A DNA stretch of 21,489 bases from Oscillospiraceae bacterium (GCA_016295615.1 JAEDKW010000012.1:1-21489), one strand, 5' to 3'. Positions 14,764 through 20,821 are shown, counted from the stretch's first letter. Numbers and translations are program-made. The notes: generated from the letters alone by a model not told the origin.

Positions 14764-15483
14764 TTACTTGTTTCTGGCGGAAGCCTTCTGCGGATTGCGT
14801 CCGGAAGCCTTCTGCGGGTTGCTGCTGATGCCGGCGCCTGCCTGCTTGACCTTGTGGACCTTGACGGTGGTCTTGACGGTGACGAGGCTGCCCTTGGGAC
14901 CGGGGATCGCGCCGCGGACAACAAGCATGTTCAGCTCGGGATCGACCTTGACGACTTCGAGGTTCTGGACGGTAACGGTTTCAACACCGTACTGACCGGC
15001 GCCGATCTTGCCCTTAAAAATACGGCTGGGATCGGTGGTGGAACCCATGGAGCCGGCATGACGGTGGACCGGACCGCCGCCGTGGGTCATACGGCCGCGG
15101 CCTGCGCCCCAGCGCTTGATGACGCCGCTGTAACCGTGACCCTTGCTGGTGCCGGTCACGTCGACGAAATCGCCGCTCTTGAAGGTATCCGCCTTGATGA
15201 CTGCGCCGAGTTCAAGCTCAGCGGCGTTGTCGAGGTCGAATTCACGCAGGTACTTCTTGGGGGAAACGCCAGCCTTGTTCAGGTGGCCGAGTTCGGGCTT
15301 GGAGAGCTTGTTTTCGGAAACGTCTCCGTAACCCAGCTGGACAGCCTCATAACCGTCTTTTTCGACGGTCTTCTTCTGGGTGACGACACAGGGACCGGCT
15401 TCGATCACGGTAACCGGGATCACGTGACCCTTTTCGTCGAAGATCTGAGACATGCCAACTTTTTTGCCGATGATTGCTTTCAT
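14764..15483 (-). CDS. rplC: 50S ribosomal protein L3 with repeated C-terminal tail
   Basis: This 239-residue protein is L3, an early-assembly protein with a loop reaching the peptidyl-transferase centre. It starts MKAIIGKKVGMSQIFDEKGH and has the core VDVTGTSKGHGYSGVIKRWG, the loop HGGGPVHRHAGSMGSTTDPS, and VQNLEVVKVDPELNMLVVRG. The body corresponds to the about 209-residue B. subtilis protein. About 28 residues are added at the end, where NPQKAS occurs twice (222-227 and 230-235), encoded by an imperfect 24-bp tandem repeat at 14779-14826. It is preceded by an AGGAGG site and a 178-bp structured spacer after rpsJ. Confidence 0.97.
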   Translation of the reverse strand: MKAIIGKKVGMSQIFDEKGHVIPVTVIEAGPCVVTQKKTVEKDGYEAVQLGYGDVSENKLSKPELGHLNKAGVSPKKYLREFDLDNAAELELGAVIKADTFKSGDFVDVTGTSKGHGYSGVIKRWGAGRGRMTHGGGPVHRHAGSMGSTTDPSRIFKGKIGAGQYGVETVTVQNLEVVKVDPELNMLVVRGAIPGPKGSLVTVKTTVKVHKVKQAGAGISSNPQKASGRNPQKASARNK

Positions 15484-15539
15484 GTATGATCCTCCTAATT
15501 AAGGTTATTGGTCGGCTTAGTTAGCGGCAACTCCCGCCA

Positions 15540-15600
15540 TTGCTCTGCCGACTTGACCCCGCCCGTCTCACGCAAGTCAACGGGCTTTTGGGTAGAGCAA
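15540..15600 (-). promoter_or_regulatory. Possible pseudoknot RNA element upstream of rplC
   Basis: The 178-bp rpsJ-rplC spacer (15484-15661) has no gene but holds three crossing or nested complementary pairs. An outer 7-bp stem joins 15540-15546 to 15594-15600. Inside it, 15561-15566 pairs with 15580-15585 (6 bp) and 15550-15555 pairs with 15573-15578 (6 bp). The last two interleave, which is the topology of an H-type pseudoknot. The element ends about 45 nt before the rplC ribosome-binding site in the mRNA. A U7 run lies just upstream in the transcript (15608-15614) but without a hairpin before it. A ribosomal-protein-binding leader or another cis-regulatory RNA for rplC and later genes is plausible but unproven. 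Confidence 0.5.
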
Positions 15601-15661
15601 CTTAGATAAAAAAACGGGGACTGTGCGGTCTGAGCTCGCGCGTAATTAGATAATGTATCAA

Positions 15662-15970
15662 TTACAGCTTGATCTCGATCTCCACGCCGGCAGGAAGCTC
15701 AAGACCCATCAGAGCCTCGACGGTCTTGGGGGTGGAGTTGGTGATGTCGATCAGTCTCTTGTGGGTGCGGCGCTCGAACTGCTCACGGCTGTCCTTGTAC
15801 TTGTGCACGGCACGCAGGATGGTGACGACTTCCTTCTTGGTGGGCAGAGGGATGGGGCCGGAAACCTCCGCGCCGGTGCGCTTGGCGGTCTCGACGATCT
15901 TCTCTGCGCTCTGGTCGATGACCTGATGGTCATAGGCCTTGAGGCGAATGCGAATCATTTCTTTTGCCAT
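15662..15970 (-). CDS. rpsJ: 30S ribosomal protein S10
   Basis: The 102-residue product is S10 (also NusE), a head protein of the 30S that also joins NusB in transcription antitermination. It reads MAKEMIRIRLKAYDHQVIDQ through GPIPLPTKKEVVTILRAVHK and RRTHKRLIDITNSTPKTVEA to ELPAGVEIEIKL. The ATG at 15970 gives the standard 102 residues and has a GGAGG site at 15981-15985. An upstream in-frame start at 16066 would add 32 residues that do not fit the family. It is the first gene of the long transcript and has a leader of about 290 nt. Confidence 0.97.
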   Translation of the reverse strand: MAKEMIRIRLKAYDHQVIDQSAEKIVETAKRTGAEVSGPIPLPTKKEVVTILRAVHKYKDSREQFERRTHKRLIDITNSTPKTVEALMGLELPAGVEIEIKL

Positions 15971-15993
15971 TTGGTCTGTTCCTCCATTATTTT

Positions 15994-16027
15994 GTACGGT
16001 TTTTCTGCTTTTGTCGAAAGCCCGTAC
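15994..16027 (-). promoter_or_regulatory. Hairpin directly upstream of the rpsJ ribosome-binding site
   Basis: GTACGG (15994-15999) pairs with CCGTAC (16022-16027), and inside it GCTTT (16007-16011) pairs with AAAGC (16017-16021), giving 11 pairs with a 7-nt one-sided bulge and a 5-nt loop. In the mRNA it ends 8 nt before the GGAGG of rpsJ. It could influence access to the ribosome-binding site or protect the 5' region. A second GTACGG overlaps at 16024-16029, so other pairings are possible. Confidence 0.45.
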
Positions 16028-16077
16028 GGTGAGAGTTTTTCTTGTACGCTTATCCGTGCGTATCATTCCGGCTCATC

Positions 16078-16105
16078 AAAAAACCGGCGCGCATACACGG
16101 CCGGT
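16078..16105 (-). terminator. Candidate attenuator terminator in the S10 leader
   Basis: On the minus strand ACCGGC (16105-16100) pairs with GCCGGT (16088-16083) across an 11-nt loop and is followed by a run of U residues (16083-16078). The stem is short (6 bp, five of them G-C) but followed directly by the U-tract, so premature termination about 110 nt before rpsJ is plausible. An upstream ACCGG (16215-16211) could pair with the 3' arm as an antiterminator. This is a prediction from sequence only. Confidence 0.5.
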
Positions 16106-16268
16106 CCACACATGGCGCAGCGATCTACGCAACGTACAGATACTTCTCTCAGCCGCCCGATTTTCGGACATACTCCCCGGAAGTTACCTCGTTTGAAGAC
16201 GAGCAATCTCCCGGTTCATCGCAAATTGTCTGCTTTTGGGCAGGATCTGCCCAATCGCGGACTTGCAT

Positions 16269-16297
16269 ATAATACTAAAAATAATTGTATCTGTCAA
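16269..16297 (-). promoter_or_regulatory. Sigma-A-type promoter of the S10-spc-alpha cluster
   Basis: On the minus strand a perfect -35 TTGACA (16297-16292) is separated by 17 bp from a -10 TATTAT (16274-16269). Transcription should begin near 16262, giving a 5' untranslated region of about 290 nt before rpsJ. It is the best promoter match upstream of the ribosomal genes and is oriented correctly. Strength and use are inferred. Confidence 0.78.
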
Positions 16298-16304
16298 TAC
16301 AATT
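16283..16304. promoter_or_regulatory. Palindrome across the -35 box of the S10 promoter, possible operator
   Basis: AATTGTAT (16283-16290) and ATACAATT (16297-16304) form a perfect 8-bp inverted repeat with a 6-bp spacer CTGTCA. The spacer holds most of the -35 element. Its symmetry and position suit a dimeric DNA-binding protein, but the sequence is A/T-rich and I recognise no specific regulator. It could also be chance. Confidence 0.4.
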
Positions 16305-16402
16305 TTTTGTTTTTTTCTAAAAAATTCTGAATGCGGAGAATCTTCCGCTCCTGCCGGTCTCCGCCCCGCTCTCTTTCCCGTTTTTCTTCCTGCGCCGCGT
16401 GG

Positions 16403-16431
16403 TCATATCGGGATTTCTTTTCAATATAAAT
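16403..16431 (+). promoter_or_regulatory. Weak candidate promoter of spmA-spmB
   Basis: TCATAT (16403-16408) and CAATATAAAT (16422-16431), about 14 bp apart, loosely resemble a sigma-E-type mother-cell promoter. B. subtilis spmA is transcribed in the mother cell, so this would fit. The match is poor and the remaining region 16305-16478 shows no better sigma-A promoter. A GGAGG site (16467-16471) lies 7 nt before the spmA ATG. Confidence 0.3.
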
Positions 16432-16478
16432 AGGGCAAGGCTCAATTCCGAATACCGCAGCAAAACGGAGGACTTTTT

Positions 16479-17057
16479 ATGGCAATGGCGTGGCTCTGGA
16501 CGGGAATGGTCGTCCTTTCTTTGATTTTCGGCTTTCTCACCGGCAATATTTCGCTTCTCGGCAACGCCGCGCTTGAAGGCGCGACTGCCGCGGTCGATCT
16601 TTGTATTTCCATGGCGGGGATCATGTGCCTGTGGACCGGGGTCATGGAGATCATGAACCAGTGCGGGCTCTCCGCCCTGCTCGCACGCGCCTTTCGTCCC
16701 CTGCTGCGGAGGCTTCTTCCGCAAACGAGCCGCGATGCGGAGACGCTTGCCGCGATCTCCGCCAATCTCTCCGCCGATATGCTGGGGCTCGGCAACGCGT
16801 CAACGCCGCTGGGGATCCGTGCCGCACGCAGAATGGCTTACGGCTGTATGGGCGTTGCCTCCGACGAGCTGTGCCTTTTGGTCGTGCTCAACACCGCCTC
16901 GATCCAGCTGCTGCCCACGACCGTCGCGGGCGTCCGCAGCGCACTCGGCTGTACCGAGCCGTTCAATATTTTGCCGGCGGTATGGCTCGCTTCGCTTCTG
17001 TCCGTGGCGGCAGGACTCTTTGCCGCAAAGCTTTTTGCCCGTATCTGGAGGAATTAA
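16479..17057 (+). CDS. spmA: Spore maturation protein A
   Basis: This 192-residue membrane protein belongs to the nucleoside-recognition (Gate) domain family and resembles SpmA. Several hydrophobic helices are visible (about residues 3-30, 40-60, 125-150, 165-188). The family hallmark lies at ANLSADMLGLGNASTPLGI (residues 93-111), followed by AARRM. In B. subtilis, SpmA and SpmB are needed for full dehydration of the spore core and heat resistance; the transported molecule is unknown. The gene is divergent from rpsJ and 4 bp upstream of spmB, with a good ribosome-binding site. Assignment rests on the motif plus the adjoining spmB. Confidence 0.9.
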   Translation: MAMAWLWTGMVVLSLIFGFLTGNISLLGNAALEGATAAVDLCISMAGIMCLWTGVMEIMNQCGLSALLARAFRPLLRRLLPQTSRDAETLAAISANLSADMLGLGNASTPLGIRAARRMAYGCMGVASDELCLLVVLNTASIQLLPTTVAGVRSALGCTEPFNILPAVWLASLLSVAAGLFAAKLFARIWRN

Positions 17058-17061
17058 ATCC

Positions 17062-17583
17062 ATGTCGCTGAGCACTCTTGTTGTTCCGGTCATTCTCTGC
17101 TTCACCGCCTGCTTCGCCATGCGCCGCCGCGTCGATGTTTACAGCGCGCTGACCAAGGGCGCGGAAGAGGGGCTGACCGTCCTGCTGCATATTCTGCCGT
17201 CGCTCATCGGTCTTCTCACCGCCGTCTATATGTTCCGCGCCTCCGGCGCAATGGAGTTTCTCGCCGCGCTGCTCTCCCCCGCGCTCGAAAAGCTCGGCAT
17301 TCCGCCGGAGACTGCGCCGCTGCTCTTCATCCGTCCCATTTCCGGCAGCGGTGCGCTTGCCGTCGGCTCGGAGATCATGGAGACCTACGGCGCGGATTCC
17401 TACATCGGGCGTGTTGCCGCGGTCATGCTCGGCTCAAGCGAAACCACGTTTTATACCATTGCCATTTACTACGGCTCCGCCGGCATTGTCAAAACACGCT
17501 ACACCATCCCGGCCGCGCTGTGCGCCGACCTCGTTATGTTCTGGGCGTCCGCTTTTGCCGTGCGGCTTCTGATGGGAACGTAA
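17062..17583 (+). CDS. spmB: Spore maturation protein B
   Basis: The 173-residue membrane protein is the partner of SpmA. It starts MSLSTLVVPVILCFTACFAM and shows helices at about residues 4-18, 42-60, 115-135 and 145-170. The Gate-domain signature is RPISGSGALAVGSEIMETYG then AVMLGSSETTFYTIAIYYGS. The ATG at 17062 lies 4 nt after the spmA stop, with GGAGG inside the end of spmA. A longer reading frame back to 16735 overlaps spmA in another frame and is not used. The presence of the pair supports an endospore former. Confidence 0.92.
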   Translation: MSLSTLVVPVILCFTACFAMRRRVDVYSALTKGAEEGLTVLLHILPSLIGLLTAVYMFRASGAMEFLAALLSPALEKLGIPPETAPLLFIRPISGSGALAVGSEIMETYGADSYIGRVAAVMLGSSETTFYTIAIYYGSAGIVKTRYTIPAALCADLVMFWASAFAVRLLMGT

Positions 17584-17608
17584 AAGAGAGCCGTACGGCT
17601 CTCCTTTT
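17581..17608 (+). terminator. Terminator after spmB
   Basis: A perfect palindrome GAGAGCC-GTAC-GGCTCTC (17586-17603) is followed by CTTTT and preceded by AAAA. It starts directly after the spmB stop codon. It may also act on the converging DUF1934 transcript, whose stop is 34 bp away. Confidence 0.75.
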
Positions 17609-17641
17609 CCTGTAATCTCCTGTAATCGTAATCTTGATTTG

Positions 17642-18067
17642 TCACTTTTTGCGTTTGATCTGTATTTTGAGACAATTCCTGCTGCTGAGCCGCCGCTCCA
17701 CCTCCATGTGGTAGCGGATCTCCAGCACGCCGCCCTGCTCGGAAAGCCTGTGCCTGACCGACTCCGTGCGGATGCCGATGGTCAACGCGCCGTACGGCAG
17801 CTCATATAATGAAGTGTGCAGCTTCCCCGTCTCAAAGACCATCTCCGAGCTAAGGCTCCCGCTGCGCCGCAGAATCGTGCGTTCCGGTCCGATCCGGAGC
17901 GCCGTGCAGGTGCCCTCGAGTCCTGTCGCCTCTGTTTCCTGATACGTGAGCAGCCAACCGCTTTCGGTTTTCTCCAGCGTACCGGGCACCGTCAGCTCCG
18001 TCCTGTCCGGATCGGCGCCTGCATAATGCTGTTCGCCGCGCACGGTGATCCAAACCTCATATTTCAT
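17642..18067 (-). CDS. DUF1934-family small beta-barrel protein
   Basis: The 141-residue protein starting MKYEVWITVRGEQHYAGADP looks like the DUF1934 family (B. subtilis YwiB type), a lipocalin-like fold of unknown function. Residues show alternating strands, with the typical WLLTYQETEATGLEGTCTAL and LHTSLYELPYGALTIGIRTE segments and a final basic strand ending KIQIKRKK. There is no signal peptide. The ATG at 18067 is favoured over an upstream start at 18283 because a clear promoter (18101-18129) lies inside that extension and the extra 72 residues are low quality. The ribosome-binding site is weak. It is divergent from the gene at 18289. Confidence 0.78.
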   Translation of the reverse strand: MKYEVWITVRGEQHYAGADPDRTELTVPGTLEKTESGWLLTYQETEATGLEGTCTALRIGPERTILRRSGSLSSEMVFETGKLHTSLYELPYGALTIGIRTESVRHRLSEQGGVLEIRYHMEVERRLSSRNCLKIQIKRKK

Positions 18068-18100
18068 ACCGATCCCGCTTCCGTTCGTTTTTCGCTCTTC

Positions 18101-18129
18101 ATTATACAATGCACCGGAAAGGCAAACAA
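18101..18129 (-). promoter_or_regulatory. Promoter of the DUF1934 gene
   Basis: On the minus strand TTGTTT (18129-18124) and a perfect TATAAT (18106-18101) are spaced by 17 bp. Transcription would begin about 27 nt before the ATG at 18067. This fixes the shorter gene start. Confidence 0.7.
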
Positions 18130-18190
18130 GTAAATTTTCCTCTTTTCCTCGTTTTTCCCTGTTTTTACTATGGTATTTTTTTTGACGCAG

Positions 18191-18199
18191 TGCTATAAT
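18191..18199 (+). promoter_or_regulatory. Extended -10 promoter of the 135-residue protein gene
   Basis: TGCTATAAT gives a consensus TGnTATAAT extended -10. No good -35 is found at the right distance, only an A/T-rich stretch. The transcript would begin near 18206, about 83 nt before the ATG at 18289. Confidence 0.5.
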
Positions 18200-18218
18200 A
18201 ACGCTTACTGAATCAAAC

Positions 18219-18246
18219 GCTTCGCGGTGATTGGGCGCTGCGAAGC
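18219..18246 (+). other. Hairpin in the leader of the 135-residue protein gene
   Basis: GCTTCGC (18219-18225) pairs with GCGAAGC (18240-18246) around a 14-nt loop. It lies in the 5' untranslated region, about 29 nt before the GGAGG site. There is no U-tract directly after it, although TTTTT occurs further on (18266-18270). Confidence 0.4.
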
Positions 18247-18288
18247 ACCGCAATGTAAAAAATCCTTTTTCCCGAGGAGGCACTTTCT

Positions 18289-18696
18289 ATGGAATTGAAG
18301 CTGTCGGAAAAGCAATTCCGCCGTCTTTTAGATTTGGTATATGTCGGCAACTGGGTGATGAACTCCACACGCGGCGAAGACCGCATCCGCGAATATGATG
18401 ACGTGGAGAGCACCGTGTTTTCCAACTGCATCGATCACGGAATGATCCCTCTGGTCGAAAGCTACCGGGGCGAGCTGATCCCCTCCCGCGCTTTTGCCGA
18501 GGGCGGCATCCATGAGGCGATCATGGCTTATGAGGATACCATGTTTTTTGAGATCCTCGCTCAGGAGCTGGCGCTGCGCGATATGGACAGCGATGCACCC
18601 ACGCCGGAAAATTACGAGGAGCTGCGTGAGCGTATGGATATGTACTTAGGAGAATTTGAGCAGCACGGCACCGATCATATTACCGTTGAAATGTAA
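18289..18696 (+). CDS. Unrecognised acidic protein of 135 residues
   Basis: I do not recognise this family with certainty. The protein is soluble, acidic and mostly helical in appearance, without signal peptide, membrane helix or cysteine pair. The N-terminal half has KLSEKQFRRLLDLVYVGNWV and a central CIDHGMIPLVESYRG. The C-terminal third is rich in Glu and Asp (FFEILAQELALRDMDSD, then NYEELRERMDMYLGEFEQHG). A strong GGAGG site lies 8 nt before the ATG, an extended -10 promoter upstream and a terminator directly at the stop, so it is a genuine single-gene unit. Function is unknown. Confidence 0.85.
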   Translation: MELKLSEKQFRRLLDLVYVGNWVMNSTRGEDRIREYDDVESTVFSNCIDHGMIPLVESYRGELIPSRAFAEGGIHEAIMAYEDTMFFEILAQELALRDMDSDAPTPENYEELRERMDMYLGEFEQHGTDHITVEM

Positions 18697-18734
18697 AAAA
18701 CCGTCTCGCTTCGTGTGAAGCGAGACGGTTTTTT
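18695..18734. terminator. Bidirectional terminator between the 135-residue protein gene and the MATE gene
   Basis: An 18-bp perfect inverted repeat (18695-18712 with 18717-18734), with A6 and T6 at the ends and a 4-nt loop, overlaps the stop codons of both converging genes. It has a U-tract in both orientations. Confidence 0.93.
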
Positions 18735-20104
18735 TATGACTTGATCGCTTTCGTTGTCCACCTGTCGCCGCGGTAACGGGCAAAAAAGATCGCACCGCGC
18801 ACCGCCCAGTCCAGCACGGAATGCGCGACCCAGACGCCGATGACGCCGTAGCCCATAAACCTGCCGAAGATATAGGCAAACAGAACGCGCACGAGCCACA
18901 TCGTGACCATGCTGACCGTCATCGTAAACTTCGCGTCACCCGCGGCGCGCAGCACCGTCGGGAACATAAACGACGGCAGCCACAGGAATATGGAGGAAAT
19001 GCCGTGGATCAGCGCGACGGCGATCGCCAAACGCTCCGCCTCGGGCGAGACGTCGTACACGCGCATAATGAGCGGCAGCATCGCGATAATGAGCAGATTG
19101 ACCACCGCCATAATGGCATAAGCCGCCCTGGCGACCTTTTTGACATAGTAGCGCGTCGCGCGGTAATCGCCCGCGCCGACGCATTCGCTCACGACCGTGG
19201 TAAGCCCCAGATCGATCGCCTGACCGGCGCAGACGTGGAAATTGCCCAGCGTGTTGCCGATGGCATTTGCCACGATGGACGCCGTGCCGAAGGTGGAGAT
19301 CAGGCTGAAGAGGACAAGCCGCCCCAAATAGAACATGCCGTTCTCCACGCCGCTGGGGATACTGATATAAAAGATATTGCGCAGCATTCGCCTGTTCAGG
19401 CGGAAGTTGCGGATGTCAGACAGATGCAGCACAAGCTTCCTGTTGAACAGCAGCGCGAGGATCACGACCGCCGCCACCGTACGGGACACCAGCGTCGGGA
19501 TCGCAACGCCGGCAGCGTCCATGCCGAAGCCGAAGATCAAAATCGCATTGCCCGCAACGTTGATGCCGTTCATCAGAAGCGACACCTTGAGCGAAATGTC
19601 GCTGCGCTCCATGGTGCGAAACAGCGCCGCACCGCCGTTATAGAGCGCGATGCCGGGGATCGAAGCGATGACATAGCTGTAATAAACGTTCGTCTGCTGC
19701 AGGACGTCCGGCTCGATCTGACCGAAAATCGTCGTGATCACCCACGTTTTGAAAAGGTAAAGCAGCGCCACAAAGCTGACGGACGCCACGCCGAGCAGCA
19801 CGATGAGCTGCTGTCCTGCGCGGCAGGCATTCTCCGTTTCCTTCCGTCCGATATACTGCCCCGCAACGGCGGCGCCGCCGGCCGCCATGGCGGAAAACAC
19901 GTAGATCATCAGGTTGCTGACCGCATCGACCAGCGAAACCGCGGAGATCGCCGCGTCGCCCACGGTCGACACCATCAGCGAGTCGGCAAGTCCCACCGTG
20001 ATCGCGAGCAGCTGCTCGAGCAGCAGCGGTCCGATCAGGGACACCAGCTGGCGGTTCGTAAAGGAAATCTTGAATTGCTTTGTCAGCGGCGTGCTCTGCT
20101 CCAC
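18734..20104 (-). CDS. MATE-family efflux transporter
   Basis: This 456-residue integral membrane protein has about twelve hydrophobic helices in two similar halves, the layout of MATE exporters driven by Na+ or H+. Recognisable stretches are LIGPLLLEQLLAITVGLADS near the start, with SLMVSTVGDAAISAVSLVD following, typical of MatE domain 1, and the second-half helix pair with GTASIVANAIGNTLGNF. The substrate cannot be predicted. The start is GTG at 20104, supported by GGAGG at 20113-20117, 8 nt away. It begins 37 bp after the DNA-glycosylase gene on the same strand and is probably co-transcribed with it. Length is usual for the family. Confidence 0.92.
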   Translation of the reverse strand: MEQSTPLTKQFKISFTNRQLVSLIGPLLLEQLLAITVGLADSLMVSTVGDAAISAVSLVDAVSNLMIYVFSAMAAGGAAVAGQYIGRKETENACRAGQQLIVLLGVASVSFVALLYLFKTWVITTIFGQIEPDVLQQTNVYYSYVIASIPGIALYNGGAALFRTMERSDISLKVSLLMNGINVAGNAILIFGFGMDAAGVAIPTLVSRTVAAVVILALLFNRKLVLHLSDIRNFRLNRRMLRNIFYISIPSGVENGMFYLGRLVLFSLISTFGTASIVANAIGNTLGNFHVCAGQAIDLGLTTVVSECVGAGDYRATRYYVKKVARAAYAIMAVVNLLIIAMLPLIMRVYDVSPEAERLAIAVALIHGISSIFLWLPSFMFPTVLRAAGDAKFTMTVSMVTMWLVRVLFAYIFGRFMGYGVIGVWVAHSVLDWAVRGAIFFARYRGDRWTTKAIKS

Positions 20105-20141
20105 ACGGCGTCCCTCCTTCCCTCGCGTTCAGCTATGTATC

Positions 20142-20672
20142 TTATGCTTTACCGCAGTTTTTGTCAATCTTTCCATCGAAAAACGGCAGCAGCTGCCTTC
20201 CCCATTCCTGCACCAGCCGCTCCTTTGACCAGCGCGCATTGGCGGGCGAGGTGGACGGCAGCAGGATCGCCTCGCGCCCCGTCCTTGCCCGGCAGTATTT
20301 ATGATAACAGGCATACGCCGTGCCGCCGTTGCAGAAGATCGCCCGGATGTCGGCGGCACGCAGGATCGGGGAAAGATCGTTCGGCACGGCGCCGGTGATG
20401 CTCGCATCGGACGAGCCTGCGATCTCGCACTGTGCGAGCACATCCCAAATCGCGACGCCATGGCGCAGCGCGAGCGACTTCTTCTGCTCCACGCTCTGCG
20501 CCTCCGGCTCGTCAAAGAGCGCGGCAAGCACCGGCCAAAAGCGGTTTTGCGGATGCGCGTAAAAAAACGCCGCCTCGCGCGACTTGACGGACGGGAACGA
20601 GCCCAGCAGCAGCACGCGGGACGCTTTGTCGTACAGCGGCGCGATCGGGTGGATCTGTTTGCTGCGCTCCAT
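20142..20672 (-). CDS. Hypoxanthine/uracil-DNA glycosylase superfamily protein
   Basis: The 176-residue protein resembles the family 6 (HDG) branch of uracil-DNA glycosylases, which excise hypoxanthine (deaminated adenine). Motif 1 is LLLGSFPS (residues 21-28), HPQNRFW is at 40-46, CNGGTAY is at 114-120 and motif 2 is STSPAN at 140-145. Motif 1 lacks the Asp or Asn of classical families; in HDG the catalytic Asn lies downstream, probably N43 here. The ATG at 20672 is chosen because GGAGG (20680-20684) is 7 nt away; an ATG at 20690 lies upstream of that site. It has its own promoter and precedes the MATE gene. Confidence 0.87.
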   Translation of the reverse strand: MERSKQIHPIAPLYDKASRVLLLGSFPSVKSREAAFFYAHPQNRFWPVLAALFDEPEAQSVEQKKSLALRHGVAIWDVLAQCEIAGSSDASITGAVPNDLSPILRAADIRAIFCNGGTAYACYHKYCRARTGREAILLPSTSPANARWSKERLVQEWGRQLLPFFDGKIDKNCGKA

Positions 20673-20781
20673 GCGCTTCCCTCCTGTCATACGGTCCGGC
20701 TTCGCGAAAAGGCGGCCGGCTTCCCGAAATTACGGCAAGACGCCGCATTTTCGGTGCAAAGCGCCTGCCTCCATAGATATC

Positions 20782-20810
20782 ATCATACAACAAAGCGAGG
20801 GGTTTTCCAA
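20782..20810 (-). promoter_or_regulatory. Promoter of the glycosylase-MATE operon
   Basis: On the minus strand TTGGAA (20810-20805) and TATGAT (20787-20782) are separated by exactly 17 bp. The predicted start near 20775 gives a leader of about 100 nt before the ATG at 20672. It lies just downstream of the terminator of the SLH-protein gene. Confidence 0.62.
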
Positions 20811-20821
20811 GCTTTTTCGGC

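Noticed and set aside
15606..15640. U7 run on the minus strand after rpsJ as a terminator
   Set aside because: The preceding sequence (15615-15640) forms no stable hairpin, and the operon clearly continues into rplC.
15971..16066. N-terminal extension of S10 to 16066
   Set aside because: The extra 32 residues do not belong to the family, and a GGAGG site plus normal length support the start at 15970.
17612..17635. Direct repeat of CCTGTAATC after the spmB terminator as the start of an array
   Set aside because: Only two short copies with a 2-nt gap; too little for a CRISPR or repeat array.
18181..18199. TTGACG followed by TATAAT as a sigma-A promoter
   Set aside because: The two boxes are only about 7 bp apart, far short of 16-18 bp. 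Only the extended -10 was kept.
18821..20398. A 525-codon open frame on the plus strand antisense to the MATE and glycosylase genes
   Set aside because: Composition (His, Arg, Asp and Gln rich) is typical of an antisense shadow; both genes beneath it are clear family members.
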